Assembly: GCF_016863295.1 (NCBI RefSeq)
Contig: NZ_BOOP01000045.1
Coordinates: 1 to 64,000 of the forward strand
Direction of reading: 5' to 3'
From: Planotetraspora phitsanulokensis
Lineage (GTDB): Bacteria > Actinomycetota > Actinomycetes > Streptosporangiales > Streptosporangiaceae
Length of the DNA: 64,000 nucleotides
Part shown: positions 1 through 7,167 of the stretch, in pieces
Layout: every line of letters starts with the position of its first letter
Numbering within the stretch: position 1 is the first letter of the stretch
Notes under the pieces: model-generated
What the model was told of the DNA's origin: nothing
Seen by the model: the letters and a program-made list of their open reading frames with translations, nothing else
Database searches by the model: none
Translations under genes and position numbers: made by a program

Positions 1-98
1 GAAAGCCACTCGCCATCCGGTGCCCGCCCCACCGGCTCAACGATCTCGAACAACGCCCCCACCCCACCCCAAGAGATTCGAACACCTATACGAATCAT
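1..98 (-). CDS. possible N-terminus of a gene leaving the left edge
   Basis: Reading leftward from an ATG at 98 there is an open frame of 33 codons to the window edge, with a plausible protein-like sequence (… FEIVEPVGRAPDGEWL …). A second in-phase-independent ATG lies at 103. I do not recognise the family and no clear ribosome binding site is visible. It could also be the chance end of an intergenic region; the full gene lies outside the window. Confidence 0.3.
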   Translation of the reverse strand, partial: MIRIGVRISWGGVGALFEIVEPVGRAPDGEWL

Positions 99-307
99 TT
101 CATGAGCACGGATGGTGAGCAAGGCATACCTGTGAGTAATTAGAGAACTCTCGCCAGGCGCAATTGCCAATTCGGGCAGTTCGCAGCATTTCTCAGCAAA
201 TGGCGCGAATTATCTAGTCCCCGTCCGGCGGGTTCCGCGAGCGCTGCGCTGGCGCGCGGATGCGCCAGCAGGGGCCCTTAACTGGTGAGAGCTTCGTGAC
301 CTGCGGC
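99..307. other. AT-richer intergenic stretch, no gene seen
   Basis: This stretch is clearly less GC-rich than its surroundings, especially 99-220, and no frame shows convincing coding bias. It probably holds the promoter of the leftward gene at the edge and the 3' end of the acetyltransferase transcript. No hairpin strong enough to call a terminator was found. Confidence 0.5.
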
Positions 308-937
308 TTACGAGCGCGTCAGGGCCCTGGCCAGCCGCTGTTCCAGCCGCGACCGGACATCTGGCCACTCCGTCGCGATGATCGAGTAAATCGCGGAGTC
401 GCGGAGCAGTCCCTCTTCTCCCGGCGCCCACGACTGCGACCAGTTCCGCAACACCCCTTCGAACCGCGCGCCCACCTTCTCGATGGCGGCACGAGAGCGG
501 TGGTTGCGCGCGTCCGTCTTCAGGTCGACCCGCGCCACGTCCCAGTTCTCGAAGGCGTTGCCGAACAGCAGCAACTTGGATTCGACGTTCAGCCCGGTGC
601 CCTGAACCGACGTCGCCAGCCACGTGAACCCGACCTCGACGGCGTCCAGGCGGTCTTCCGACGACCACAGCCGCGGATCCCAGTAGGCCGTTGCCCCGAC
701 CGCCCGCCCCGTCGCTTTCGCCACCTGCGCGTACGGGGCGAGCCGCCCCGTCGCGGCGCGGGCGAGTTGCGCGTCTATGTACTGTGCGACCTCGTCGGCT
801 CTGGGCACCCAGGTGAACCCGTATGAACGCCGATCCTCTTCCGCCGCCATGGCCAGGTCCGGCGCATGACGATGGTTCAACGGCTCCAGGCGTACGAGCG
901 CGCCCTCCAGAACCGGCGCCTCCAGCGTGAAACTCAT
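308..937 (-). CDS. GNAT family N-acetyltransferase (RimJ/RimL type)
   Basis: The 209-residue product has the layout of RimJ/RimL-like GNAT enzymes, which move an acetyl group from acetyl-CoA to an amine or protein N-terminus. The acetyl-CoA loop is visible as [10 protein letters not shown], followed by the helix leading into [14 protein letters not shown] and the conserved N-x-x-S-x-x-A-I-E-K-V-G-A segment, both typical of the family. The ATG at 937 was chosen over an upstream one at 973 because a GGAAGG sequence sits just before it and the family's usual N-terminus starts here. The substrate cannot be told. It is a single gene divergent from the DUF72 gene. Confidence 0.9.
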   Translation of the reverse strand: MSFTLEAPVLEGALVRLEPLNHRHAPDLAMAAEEDRRSYGFTWVPRADEVAQYIDAQLARAATGRLAPYAQVAKATGRAVGATAYWDPRLWSSEDRLDAVEVGFTWLATSVQGTGLNVESKLLLFGNAFENWDVARVDLKTDARNHRSRAAIEKVGARFEGVLRNWSQSWAPGEEGLLRDSAIYSIIATEWPDVRSRLEQRLARALTRS

Positions 938-1117
938 CCGCCCCGCCTTCCACGTGAAATGAGCACTGCGCAATGTAACTCGCAGGGCGGCTGTCCGCGC
1001 GAGCCGTTTTGGTAGGTGGCGTCAGGTTGTGCGGCTCTCCGGGATGAGCCGGGATCTTCCTCGATCCTGGCGACGCTACGGTGTCTGCGTGCCTCTTCTT
1101 GCTCCTCTGGACCGGTC

Positions 1118-1969
1118 ATGAAATTACACGTGGGCTGCGCGATGTGGACACACGCTCCGTGGCGGGGGCGTTTCCTGCCCCATCCGCTTCCTCCCGAGGA
1201 GCGCCTGCGGACCTACGCCACCTGGTGCAACGCGGTGGAGGGCAACACGACGTTCTACGCGACCCCCGCGCGGAGCACGGTGGAGTCGTGGGCGCGGCAG
1301 ACCGCACCCGACTTCCGTCTCGTGGTGAAGCTGCCCAAGTCGATCACGCATGAGCGGCGGCTGAACGGTGCCGAGGAGGAGTTGCGGTCGTTCCTGGACG
1401 CGATCGAGCCGCTCGGGCCGCGGGCCCACGCTCTCTGGATCCAACTGCCGGGTTCGTTCGGTCCGGCCGATCTCGGCACGCTGGCGGGATTCCTCCGCCG
1501 GCTCCCCCACACGTACAGGTACGCCGTCGAAGTGCGCCACCGGGCGTTCTTCGACGACAGGCGATCCGAAGGACTTCTCGAAAGGGTCCTCGCCGGTGTC
1601 GGGGCGGAGTGGATTCCGTTCGACACCGTCACTCTCTTCCGGAGCCCGCCGACCAGCGACGCCGAACGTGACGCGTGGGTGAAGAAACCGCGTGTGCCAC
1701 GCCGGACGGCCGCGCTCACCGACCGCCCGATCATCCGCTACCTCGGACGGGACGCCACTGAGCACACGGTCGAAGGGTGGCGGCCCTGGATCGGCACGGT
1801 CACCGAATGGCTGCGGGAAGGCCGTTCGCCGACGGTGTTCATCCACACGCCCGACAACGCCGACGCACTGACGCTCGCCCGTCGTTTCCACGATGAGGTG
1901 CGGGCGCGTGTGCCCGAGGTCGACCCCCTGCCCGAACCCCTTCCCGCCGAGCCGCCGACCCTCTTCTGA
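1118..1969 (+). CDS. DUF72 domain-containing protein
   Basis: The 283-residue product matches DUF72 (YecE-like) TIM-barrel proteins. It starts with the typical GCAMWTHAPWRGRF segment, then a VEGNTTFY motif, KLPKSITHE, the ALWIQLPGSF strand and VEVRHRAFF, ending in the characteristic VFIHTPDNADA. The biochemical role of the family is unknown. The open frame begins at 1016, but the ATG at 1118 matches the family N-terminus. It is transcribed alone and is convergent with the hydrolase gene 35 bases downstream. Confidence 0.9.
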   Translation: MKLHVGCAMWTHAPWRGRFLPHPLPPEERLRTYATWCNAVEGNTTFYATPARSTVESWARQTAPDFRLVVKLPKSITHERRLNGAEEELRSFLDAIEPLGPRAHALWIQLPGSFGPADLGTLAGFLRRLPHTYRYAVEVRHRAFFDDRRSEGLLERVLAGVGAEWIPFDTVTLFRSPPTSDAERDAWVKKPRVPRRTAALTDRPIIRYLGRDATEHTVEGWRPWIGTVTEWLREGRSPTVFIHTPDNADALTLARRFHDEVRARVPEVDPLPEPLPAEPPTLF

Positions 1970-2004
1970 TCACCGGCGCCCGAACAGGAGACCTCGGCGC
2001 ATCG

Positions 2005-2787
2005 TCAGGCGGCGAAGAACTCGGCCAGCACGGGTGCGAGTGCTTCGGGGGCCACGTCGTGCGTCTGGCCGCCGAGCGTCCGGTGCTCCGCGGTGGGCAG
2101 CGCGTCCGCCGTCGCCCTCGCCGCCTGGCGGAGCCCCTGCGGGCTGGCCTCGCCGGCGAGGACCAGCGCCGGAACGGCGATCGCCGAAGCAAGGTCACGC
2201 GGTACGGTGCAGCCGGCGAGCACTTCGTCGTCGTAGGCGAGCGTCGGGGCGATCGCCTCCAGCTCGGCCCAGCCCGGCTGCGCCCGGATGCCGGCGACGA
2301 CTGGGGCGGGCATGCCGACGCGCGTCATGAACAGGGCTACGGCGTCGCCTCCGCGTCCGGCGTCGAGTAGTTCGTGGAGCCGTTCTGTGTACTCCTTGCT
2401 CGGGGTGTCGCCTTCGACCTCGGCCATGAACGGTGGCTCGTAGAGCGCCAGCCTGGTGATCCCGGGGCCGGCCGCCGCGGCCGCCAAGGTGAGACCCGCT
2501 CCAGAGGAGATGGCGTAGACGTATGCCTCGCCCCCTGCCTGTGCGATGAGGGCGTGGAGGTCCTCGACCTCGCGAGCCACCGCGTAGGGCAGGGTGTCCG
2601 AGCTTTCGCCCCGGCCGCGACGGTCGTAGGTGTAGACGGTGAAGGTGTCCCGCAGGAGCGCGGCGAGGGGCCGCATCGGCCCCGCGCCGCGGTAGCACAT
2701 GGCGCCGTCGACGAGGACGAGCGCCGGTCCACTGCCAGTGCGCTCGTAGGCGATCGTGGTGCCGTCGGCTGACGTGACTGTCGGCAT
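2005..2787 (-). CDS. alpha/beta-fold hydrolase
   Basis: The 260-residue product is a typical alpha/beta hydrolase. It has the LVLVDG strand (oxyanion region), the YDRRGRGES motif, a nucleophile elbow AISSG with Ser94, and a terminal catalytic His243 in GGQTHDV. The acid residue is probably within LVLAGEAS; it looks like Glu rather than the more usual Asp. It follows the SRPBCC gene by 10 bases and has an AGGGAA ribosome site, so it is the third gene of an ArsR-SRPBCC-hydrolase operon. The substrate is unknown. Confidence 0.9.
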   Translation of the reverse strand: MPTVTSADGTTIAYERTGSGPALVLVDGAMCYRGAGPMRPLAALLRDTFTVYTYDRRGRGESSDTLPYAVAREVEDLHALIAQAGGEAYVYAISSGAGLTLAAAAAGPGITRLALYEPPFMAEVEGDTPSKEYTERLHELLDAGRGGDAVALFMTRVGMPAPVVAGIRAQPGWAELEAIAPTLAYDDEVLAGCTVPRDLASAIAVPALVLAGEASPQGLRQAARATADALPTAEHRTLGGQTHDVAPEALAPVLAEFFAA

Positions 2788-2797
2788 GTCGTGTTCC

Positions 2798-3250
2798 CTA
2801 CTCTCGCTGGGCGTTCAGCTCGGCCACGTAGACGTCGAAGCGGTCGAGGCTGGTGGTGAAGCCGGCCCTCGCCTGCGCGCTGAGATATGCCGCCGGGACA
2901 TTGGTCTGATGGGTGACGACCTCGGTCCGCCCGTCGTGCAGATCGATGAAGGTGATCGTGGTCCGCATGCCCCCTTCGACGTCGGCCTCGACCCACACCA
3001 GCAGTTCGGGACGGCGTACCTCGACGTAGACGGCCCGCATGGTGTGCGTGCTGCCGTCGGCATCGCTGACCATGGTGGTCTCGAAGACGCCACCGGGCCG
3101 CAGGTCGATGGTGATGTTCCCGACCGGCGTCGTCGTCCCGGCCGGGCCCCAGAAATGGGTGAGATGCTCCGGCGTGGTCATGCAGTCGAACAGCACCTCG
3201 GGCGAGGCCCGGTGCACGCGCCGGTAGGTCAGCTCGCCGGTCTCGGTCAT
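2798..3250 (-). CDS. SRPBCC (AHSA1-like) domain protein
   Basis: The 150-residue product carries the AHSA1-type START/Bet v1 fold: VHRASPEVLFDCMTTPEHL at the N-terminus, WGPAGTTTP, a central G-F-E-T-T-M strand and a C-terminal GFTTSLDRFDVYVAEL helix. These domains bind hydrophobic ligands. In actinomycetes and bacilli they are commonly paired with a small ArsR regulator, as here. Its start overlaps the stop of that regulator (ATGA at 3247-3250), so translation is coupled. Its role is probably stress or xenobiotic related, but the ligand is unknown. Confidence 0.92.
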   Translation of the reverse strand: MTETGELTYRRVHRASPEVLFDCMTTPEHLTHFWGPAGTTTPVGNITIDLRPGGVFETTMVSDADGSTHTMRAVYVEVRRPELLVWVEADVEGGMRTTITFIDLHDGRTEVVTHQTNVPAAYLSAQARAGFTTSLDRFDVYVAELNAQRE

Positions 3251-3597
3251 CGTGTCGTCTCCCCGTCCCGGCGTTGGGCGGCTTGGAGGGCGGCCAGGTG
3301 CTGGTCGAGCCGGTCATGTCGGCCGGCCCAGATCCGCCGATGGCGCTCGATCCAGCCGGCGACCGCATCGAGGCGTTCGGTGTCCAGGACGCAGGGCCGT
3401 GACTGCGCGGTGCGCGTCCGCGAGATCAGGCGGGCGCGCTCGAGCACCTTCAGGTGTTTGGACACTGCTTGTTGCGTCATCGCGAACGGCTCAGCGAGCT
3501 GGTTCACCGTCGCGTCGCCATGAGCCAAGCGCTCCAGGATCGCGCGCCTGGTGGGGTCGGCCAGCGCCGAGAACACCAGGCTCAGTTCGTCTTCCAT
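3247..3597 (-). CDS. ArsR-family winged-helix regulator
   Basis: The 116-residue product is an ArsR/SmtB-fold repressor: ALADPTRRAILERLAHG, then a recognition helix in MTQQAVSKHLKVLERARLI. No cysteine or histidine metal site is visible, which fits the subgroup that accompanies SRPBCC proteins rather than metal sensors. The frame is open far upstream, but the ATG at 3597 matches the family start. It is first in the three-gene operon. A strong inverted repeat 38 bases upstream is its likely operator. Confidence 0.93.
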   Translation of the reverse strand: MEDELSLVFSALADPTRRAILERLAHGDATVNQLAEPFAMTQQAVSKHLKVLERARLISRTRTAQSRPCVLDTERLDAVAGWIERHRRIWAGRHDRLDQHLAALQAAQRRDGETTR

Positions 3598-3620
3598 GAC
3601 TGCCACGCCCCCGACCCTAC

Positions 3621-3658
3621 GCACAACCGCGAGTTTGCACAACCACATGGTTGTGCAA
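3621..3658. promoter_or_regulatory. probable ArsR operator
   Basis: A perfect inverted repeat lies at 3635-3658, with arms TTGCACAACCA and TGGTTGTGCAA separated by 2 bases. A further direct copy of the half-site GCACAACC lies at 3621-3628, between the palindrome and the ArsR start. The position just upstream of the regulator suggests autorepression of the operon. Function is inferred from position and symmetry. Confidence 0.7.
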
Positions 3659-3814
3659 GCGCGAGGTCGCCCTGCGCCTCTGCCGACGTGTGGGGTGGAG
3701 CCCACCCCGGACCGCCGTATCGCGGAGGCAGCTCTCCTGTGAGGATCGATGGCATCCACACGTTCGGTCCGGAGGTTCAGCGGCCGTGGCGGATCGCTCC
3801 TGAAGCCCCGGCCT

Positions 3815-3859
3815 TTTCGTTTCTCATGGAAGTCGTTCGAGATTCCATGAGAAACGAAA
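3815..3859. repeat. 17-bp perfect inverted repeat in a 350-bp gene-free stretch
   Basis: The arms at 3815-3831 and 3843-3859 are exact reverse complements, with an 11-base loop. The repeat is unusually AT-rich for this genome. It lies about 90 bases past the stop of the leftward SDR gene, so it may end that transcript, although no U-run follows on either strand. It shares the core TCATGG with the TetR-linked repeat at 4749-4794. Nothing else was recognised in 3598-3947 apart from the ArsR operator. Confidence 0.6.
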
Positions 3860-3947
3860 TCGCGGGCCCTGCCCCCTTGGCCGGGCTTCGACCCTGTAAG
3901 ACCACTGGAGCTCGCCACAGCGTCCCCGGCTGTGAAGAGCTTCCCGG

Positions 3948-4712
3948 TCAGGCGCCCCCGGCGGACATGCCGCCGTCGACGGTGAAGACGACGCCGCTGG
4001 TGTAGGCGGAGCGGTCGGAGGCGAGGAAGGCGACGAGGTCGGCGATCTCGCGCGGGTTCGCCGCCCGGCCGAGCGGGTAGCCGGCCATGAGGTCGGCGTA
4101 CGCGTTCTCCTCGCCCTCGTGTGCCTTGAGGAGGGTGAGGATCCGCTCGGTCGCCACCGGCCCGGGGTTGACGCCGACCACACGGATGCCGTCGTTCAGG
4201 CTGCGACCACCCAGGGCTCGGGTGAACGCCATGAGGGCGGCGTTGCCGGAGCTTCCGGCGATGTAATTGGAGTCGACCCGCTCGCCGGCGTTGCCGATGT
4301 TATTGATGATCACTCCACGCCCGCGGGCCTTCATCCGCGCGTAGACGAGTCGCGTGAGATCGACGTAGCCGAAGACCTTGAGCTCCCACGCGTGCCGCCA
4401 TGCCTTCCCGTCGACCGCGTCGAGGGAGCCGCCGGGGATGTCTCCGGCGTTGTTGACCAGAATGTCGAGATCCGGCACGTCGCCGGCGAGGCGGTCGAGA
4501 TCCTCCGGCTGCCGCAGGTCGACCGGGTGCACGGACACTTCGACGGAGTGGGCGGCGCGCAGGCGGTGCGCGAGGTCTTCGAGCGCGGACGCGCTGCGGG
4601 CGGCGAGGTGCAGGTCGCAGCCCTCCTCGGCGAGCACCTCCGCGGTCGCGGCGCCGATGCCCTTCGACGCGCCGGTGATGAGAGCGCGTCTGCCGCGCAG
4701 GTTCAGATCCAT
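3948..4712 (-). CDS. SDR-family oxidoreductase with atypical active site
   Basis: The 254-residue product has the short-chain dehydrogenase fold: TGASKGIG cofactor motif near residue 14, NNAGD, and a C-terminal VDGG. The catalytic Tyr is present in NYIAGSSGNAAL, but the Lys four residues later is replaced by Ser. A YICGSAGNAAL-like variant is known in one SDR subgroup, so this is probably a natural subfamily with altered chemistry rather than a dead gene. It is divergent from a TetR gene with a large inverted repeat between them, so it is probably the target of that repressor. Confidence 0.9.
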   Translation of the reverse strand: MDLNLRGRRALITGASKGIGAATAEVLAEEGCDLHLAARSASALEDLAHRLRAAHSVEVSVHPVDLRQPEDLDRLAGDVPDLDILVNNAGDIPGGSLDAVDGKAWRHAWELKVFGYVDLTRLVYARMKARGRGVIINNIGNAGERVDSNYIAGSSGNAALMAFTRALGGRSLNDGIRVVGVNPGPVATERILTLLKAHEGEENAYADLMAGYPLGRAANPREIADLVAFLASDRSAYTSGVVFTVDGGMSAGGA

Positions 4713-4748
4713 CGCAAGCCCCCGTGTGTGCGACGTTCAAGCAGTTGT

Positions 4749-4794
4749 CGAAACCATGAGTTCCGTCAGAGCTTTGCCGGAACTCATGGTTTCG
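4749..4794. promoter_or_regulatory. probable TetR operator between SDR and TetR
   Basis: Two 17-base arms (4749-4765 and 4778-4794) are perfect reverse complements separated by 12 bases. Each arm is itself an imperfect dyad of the form GAAAC-N5-GTTCC. It occupies the middle of the 102-base divergent promoter region, so binding would cover both promoters. This is the layout expected for a TetR repressor acting on itself and on the SDR gene. Confidence 0.7.
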
Positions 4795-4814
4795 TCAAAT
4801 GGTAGTGTCGGCAC

Positions 4815-5420
4815 GTGTCGCTCGATGTCGCCGGTGAGCCGGTCCCGCCCCGTCCCCACACGGGACGCCGCCGCAATCCCGCGGTGCGCAAGGCCGTGCT
4901 GGACTGCGCCGCCGAGTTGCTCGCCGGGCCGGACGGCATGGCCGTCTCGATCGACGCCATCGCCCAGGCCGCGGGCGTCAGCAAGCACACGATCTACCGA
5001 TGGTGGCCCTCCAAGGGGGCGGTGCTGCTGGAGGCGACGGTCGAACGTGCGCAGAAAGAGGTGACCATCCCTGACACCGGCGCACTCGCCGCGGATCTGG
5101 AGGCGTTCCTCGCGGACACCTTCCGCGCCGTGGAAGAGGTGGCCCCCCTGTTGCGCGGCCTCATGGCCGAAGCCCTGCGGGACACCGTGGCCGCCGAGGG
5201 AATGCGTGAATTCATCGCCGCCCGGAGAAACGAACTCCGCGGCCTGCTCGTCCGAGGTCTGGATCGCGGGGAACTGCCGGCGGAGACCGACCTGGAACTG
5301 ACGATCGACCAGATCTACGGGCTGATGTGGTACCGGATTCTGATCGCTCGCTCCCCTGTGACCGCCGAGGTGGCGACCCGGTTGGCCCGGGCGGTCACCA
5401 GGCCTGGAACGCCTGCATAA
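4815..5420 (+). CDS. TetR/AcrR-family transcriptional regulator
   Basis: The 201-residue product has an N-terminal helix-turn-helix at about residues 38-62 (IDAIAQAAGVSKHTIYRWW followed by PSKGAVL). Its C-terminal ligand domain resembles the TetR_C group with long helices ending in YGLMWYRILIARSPV. It starts at GTG 4815. It probably represses the divergent SDR gene through the 4749-4794 repeat. The effector is unknown. Confidence 0.9.
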   Translation: MSLDVAGEPVPPRPHTGRRRNPAVRKAVLDCAAELLAGPDGMAVSIDAIAQAAGVSKHTIYRWWPSKGAVLLEATVERAQKEVTIPDTGALAADLEAFLADTFRAVEEVAPLLRGLMAEALRDTVAAEGMREFIAARRNELRGLLVRGLDRGELPAETDLELTIDQIYGLMWYRILIARSPVTAEVATRLARAVTRPGTPA

Positions 5421-5433
5421 TGCGTGATCGCCG

Positions 5434-5652
5434 TCAATTCTCTATCGGCCGTTTGAACCAGAGGACCACGGGGTCGCGGTTGCCGGGATACGCGGCGCTC
5501 ACCATTTCCCAGCCGCCCATGCCCAGCTCCGCGATGAAACGGCAGCGGGCGTCGTGGTCGTCCTCGTCGCCTTTCGATCTGTCGCGCTTCATTCGTATCC
5601 ATTGGCCGGCCTGTGGGCCCGGCAGGTAAAACCGTGCGCCATCGACATGCAC
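5434..5652 (-). CDS. small hypothetical protein, DUF4177-like
   Basis: The 72-residue product contains RFIAELGMGGWEMVSAAYPG, the ‘L-x-x-x-G-x-x-G-W-E-x-V’ signature seen in DUF4177-type small proteins, and ends in a beta strand VVLWFKRP. It is convergent with the TetR gene, 13 bases away. Codon use is ordinary for the region. The function of such proteins is unknown. Confidence 0.6.
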   Translation of the reverse strand: MHVDGARFYLPGPQAGQWIRMKRDRSKGDEDDHDARCRFIAELGMGGWEMVSAAYPGNRDPVVLWFKRPIEN

Positions 5653-5746
5653 CTCGCATAATTGCCACTGCTGAATTCGCTAGACATAGCAACGGACGGA
5701 GTCGCATGTCCAGATTCATGTGGGCGGCGCAGGAAAGGGGACGATC

Positions 5747-6172
5747 ATGGCCGACGGGGAGGGGCGGGAGCCGAGCATGGACGACGAACAGCTGATCCGT
5801 GAACTGGTCGAACGCTGGGCTGCCGCGGTACACGCCGGCGCCCTCGAAACGGTCATCGCCGACCACTCGGACGAGATCGTGATGTTCGACGTGCCGCCGC
5901 CCGTTCAGGGGGTGCGCGGGATCGACGCCTACCGGGACGTCTGGCCGCCGTTCTTCGAGTGGCAGTCGCACGGAGCCTCGTTCGAGATCACGTCACTGGA
6001 GATCACAGCCGGGACGGATGTGGCCTTCGCCTACGCGTTGCTGCGCTGCGGCACGCCCCAGGATTTGGCCGCCGACCCCGGGAACCGCCTGCGCCTCACC
6101 CTCGGGCTGGCCAAGGAGCAGGGCCGTTGGGTCGTCCGCCACGAACATCACTCGTTCCCTTTCACCGGGTGA
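5747..6172 (+). CDS. SnoaL/ketosteroid-isomerase-like (NTF2 fold) protein
   Basis: The 141-residue product fits the YybH/SnoaL-like NTF2 superfamily: ELVERWAAAVHAGALETVIADHSDEIVMFDVPPP, a GIDAYRDVW helix and a final WVVRHEHHSFP strand. Such proteins may be isomerases, hydrolases or binding proteins. The ATG at 5747 was chosen for the strong AGGAAAGGGG site 6 bases upstream; a GTG at 5720 is the alternative. It stands alone on this strand. Confidence 0.85.
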   Translation: MADGEGREPSMDDEQLIRELVERWAAAVHAGALETVIADHSDEIVMFDVPPPVQGVRGIDAYRDVWPPFFEWQSHGASFEITSLEITAGTDVAFAYALLRCGTPQDLAADPGNRLRLTLGLAKEQGRWVVRHEHHSFPFTG

Positions 6173-6211
6173 AGTGGGACTGTGTCGCCACTTCCACGCT
6201 GACCAAAGGCG

Positions 6212-6242
6212 TCGGGCCGGCACCTGAACGGCACCGGCCCGA
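6212..6242. terminator. hairpin between convergent genes
   Basis: The arms TCGGGCCGG and CCGGCCCGA (6212-6220, 6234-6242) form a 9-bp stem between the SnoaL-like gene and the leftward remnant at 6265. The position suggests transcription termination in both directions. No U-run follows. Confidence 0.6.
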
Positions 6243-6264
6243 TGTGATCGGTTCCCGACTCGGG

Positions 6265-6492
6265 TCAACGCACGTCGACGTAGTCCTTGAGGCTGTTGGC
6301 GTTGACATACGTTGAGCTGAAGGTCTCCCAGGTCGCGCTCCAGCTGCCGTCCTTGACGGCGGTGAACTTCTTGCTGAACCGGCCCTTGGAATCGATGACG
6401 GTGTTCCCCATGTACTTGGCGGTCTTGCTCCCCTTGGCCTGGAAGTAGAAGTCGACCCGGCGCTTGGTCATGTGGACGAACTTGCTGCCCAA
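6265..6492 (-). pseudogene. 3' remnant of a secreted-protein gene
   Basis: The frame encodes … VDFYFQAKGSKTAKYMGN …, then KKFTAVKDGSWSATW and the end DYVDVR. This is the C-terminal beta-sandwich tail seen on secreted actinomycete proteins (x-V-x-x-Y-F-x-x-K-G … K-D-G-x-W … D-Y-V-D-V-R). There is no start region, signal peptide or ribosome site. The frame runs without interruption from just after the stop of the response regulator upstream, in the same phase. The simplest reading is a gene that lost its 5' part by deletion. Confidence 0.6.
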
Positions 6493-6498
6493 CAGCTC

Positions 6499-7167
6499 TC
6501 AGAGCTGTTCACCAGGGACCGTGAGCCCCGTTTCGTAGGCCGCGATCACCGCCTGCACCCGATCGCGCAGCCCGAGCTTGGTGAGGACGTTGCTGACGTG
6601 CGTCTTGACCGTGTGCTCGCTGAGGACCATCTCGACGGCGATCTCCGCGTTGGACAACCCGCGCGCGATCATCTGGAGCGTCTCCTGCTCGCGGACCGTC
6701 AGTACGGCGAGCCGGTCCGAGGGCGGTGCCACAGGGCGGGCGACGGTCCTGGAGGTGAACTCGGCGATCAGCTTTCTGGTGACCGAAGGCGCGAGGAGCG
6801 AATCCCCGGCCGCCACCACCCGCACCGCGTGCACGAGATCGTCACGACGGACGTCCTTGAGCAGGAACCCGCTCGCGCCCGCCCGCAACGCGTCGTAGAC
6901 GTAGTCGTCCAGGTCGAAGGTGGTCAACATGAGCACCCGGCAGTCGGTCTCTGCGGACACGATGCCGGCGGCCTCGATTCCGTCCATCGTGGGCATGCGG
7001 ATGTCGAGAAGGAGCACGTCCGGCCGGTGCTCTCGCACCGCCGCGACGGCCTCGGCCCCGTCGCCCGCCTCGGCGACGACCTCGATGTCGGGCTGGGCGT
7101 CGAGGATCATGCTGAACCCGGCGCGCACCAGCTCCTGGTCGTCGGCGACCACCACCCTCACGGTCAT
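6499..7167 (-). CDS. NarL/LuxR-family response regulator
   Basis: The 222-residue product has a receiver domain with acidic pair Asp9/Asp10, phosphoacceptor Asp55 in LLLDIRMP and the conserved LLKD lysine. A LuxR-type helix-turn-helix follows (LTVREQETLQMIARGLSNAE, SEHTVKTHVSNVLTKLG). Its start overlaps the kinase stop (7164-7167, ATGA), so it is co-translated with its partner. It is expected to be phosphorylated by that kinase and to control transcription, probably including its own operon. Confidence 0.96.
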   Translation of the reverse strand: MTVRVVVADDQELVRAGFSMILDAQPDIEVVAEAGDGAEAVAAVREHRPDVLLLDIRMPTMDGIEAAGIVSAETDCRVLMLTTFDLDDYVYDALRAGASGFLLKDVRRDDLVHAVRVVAAGDSLLAPSVTRKLIAEFTSRTVARPVAPPSDRLAVLTVREQETLQMIARGLSNAEIAVEMVLSEHTVKTHVSNVLTKLGLRDRVQAVIAAYETGLTVPGEQL

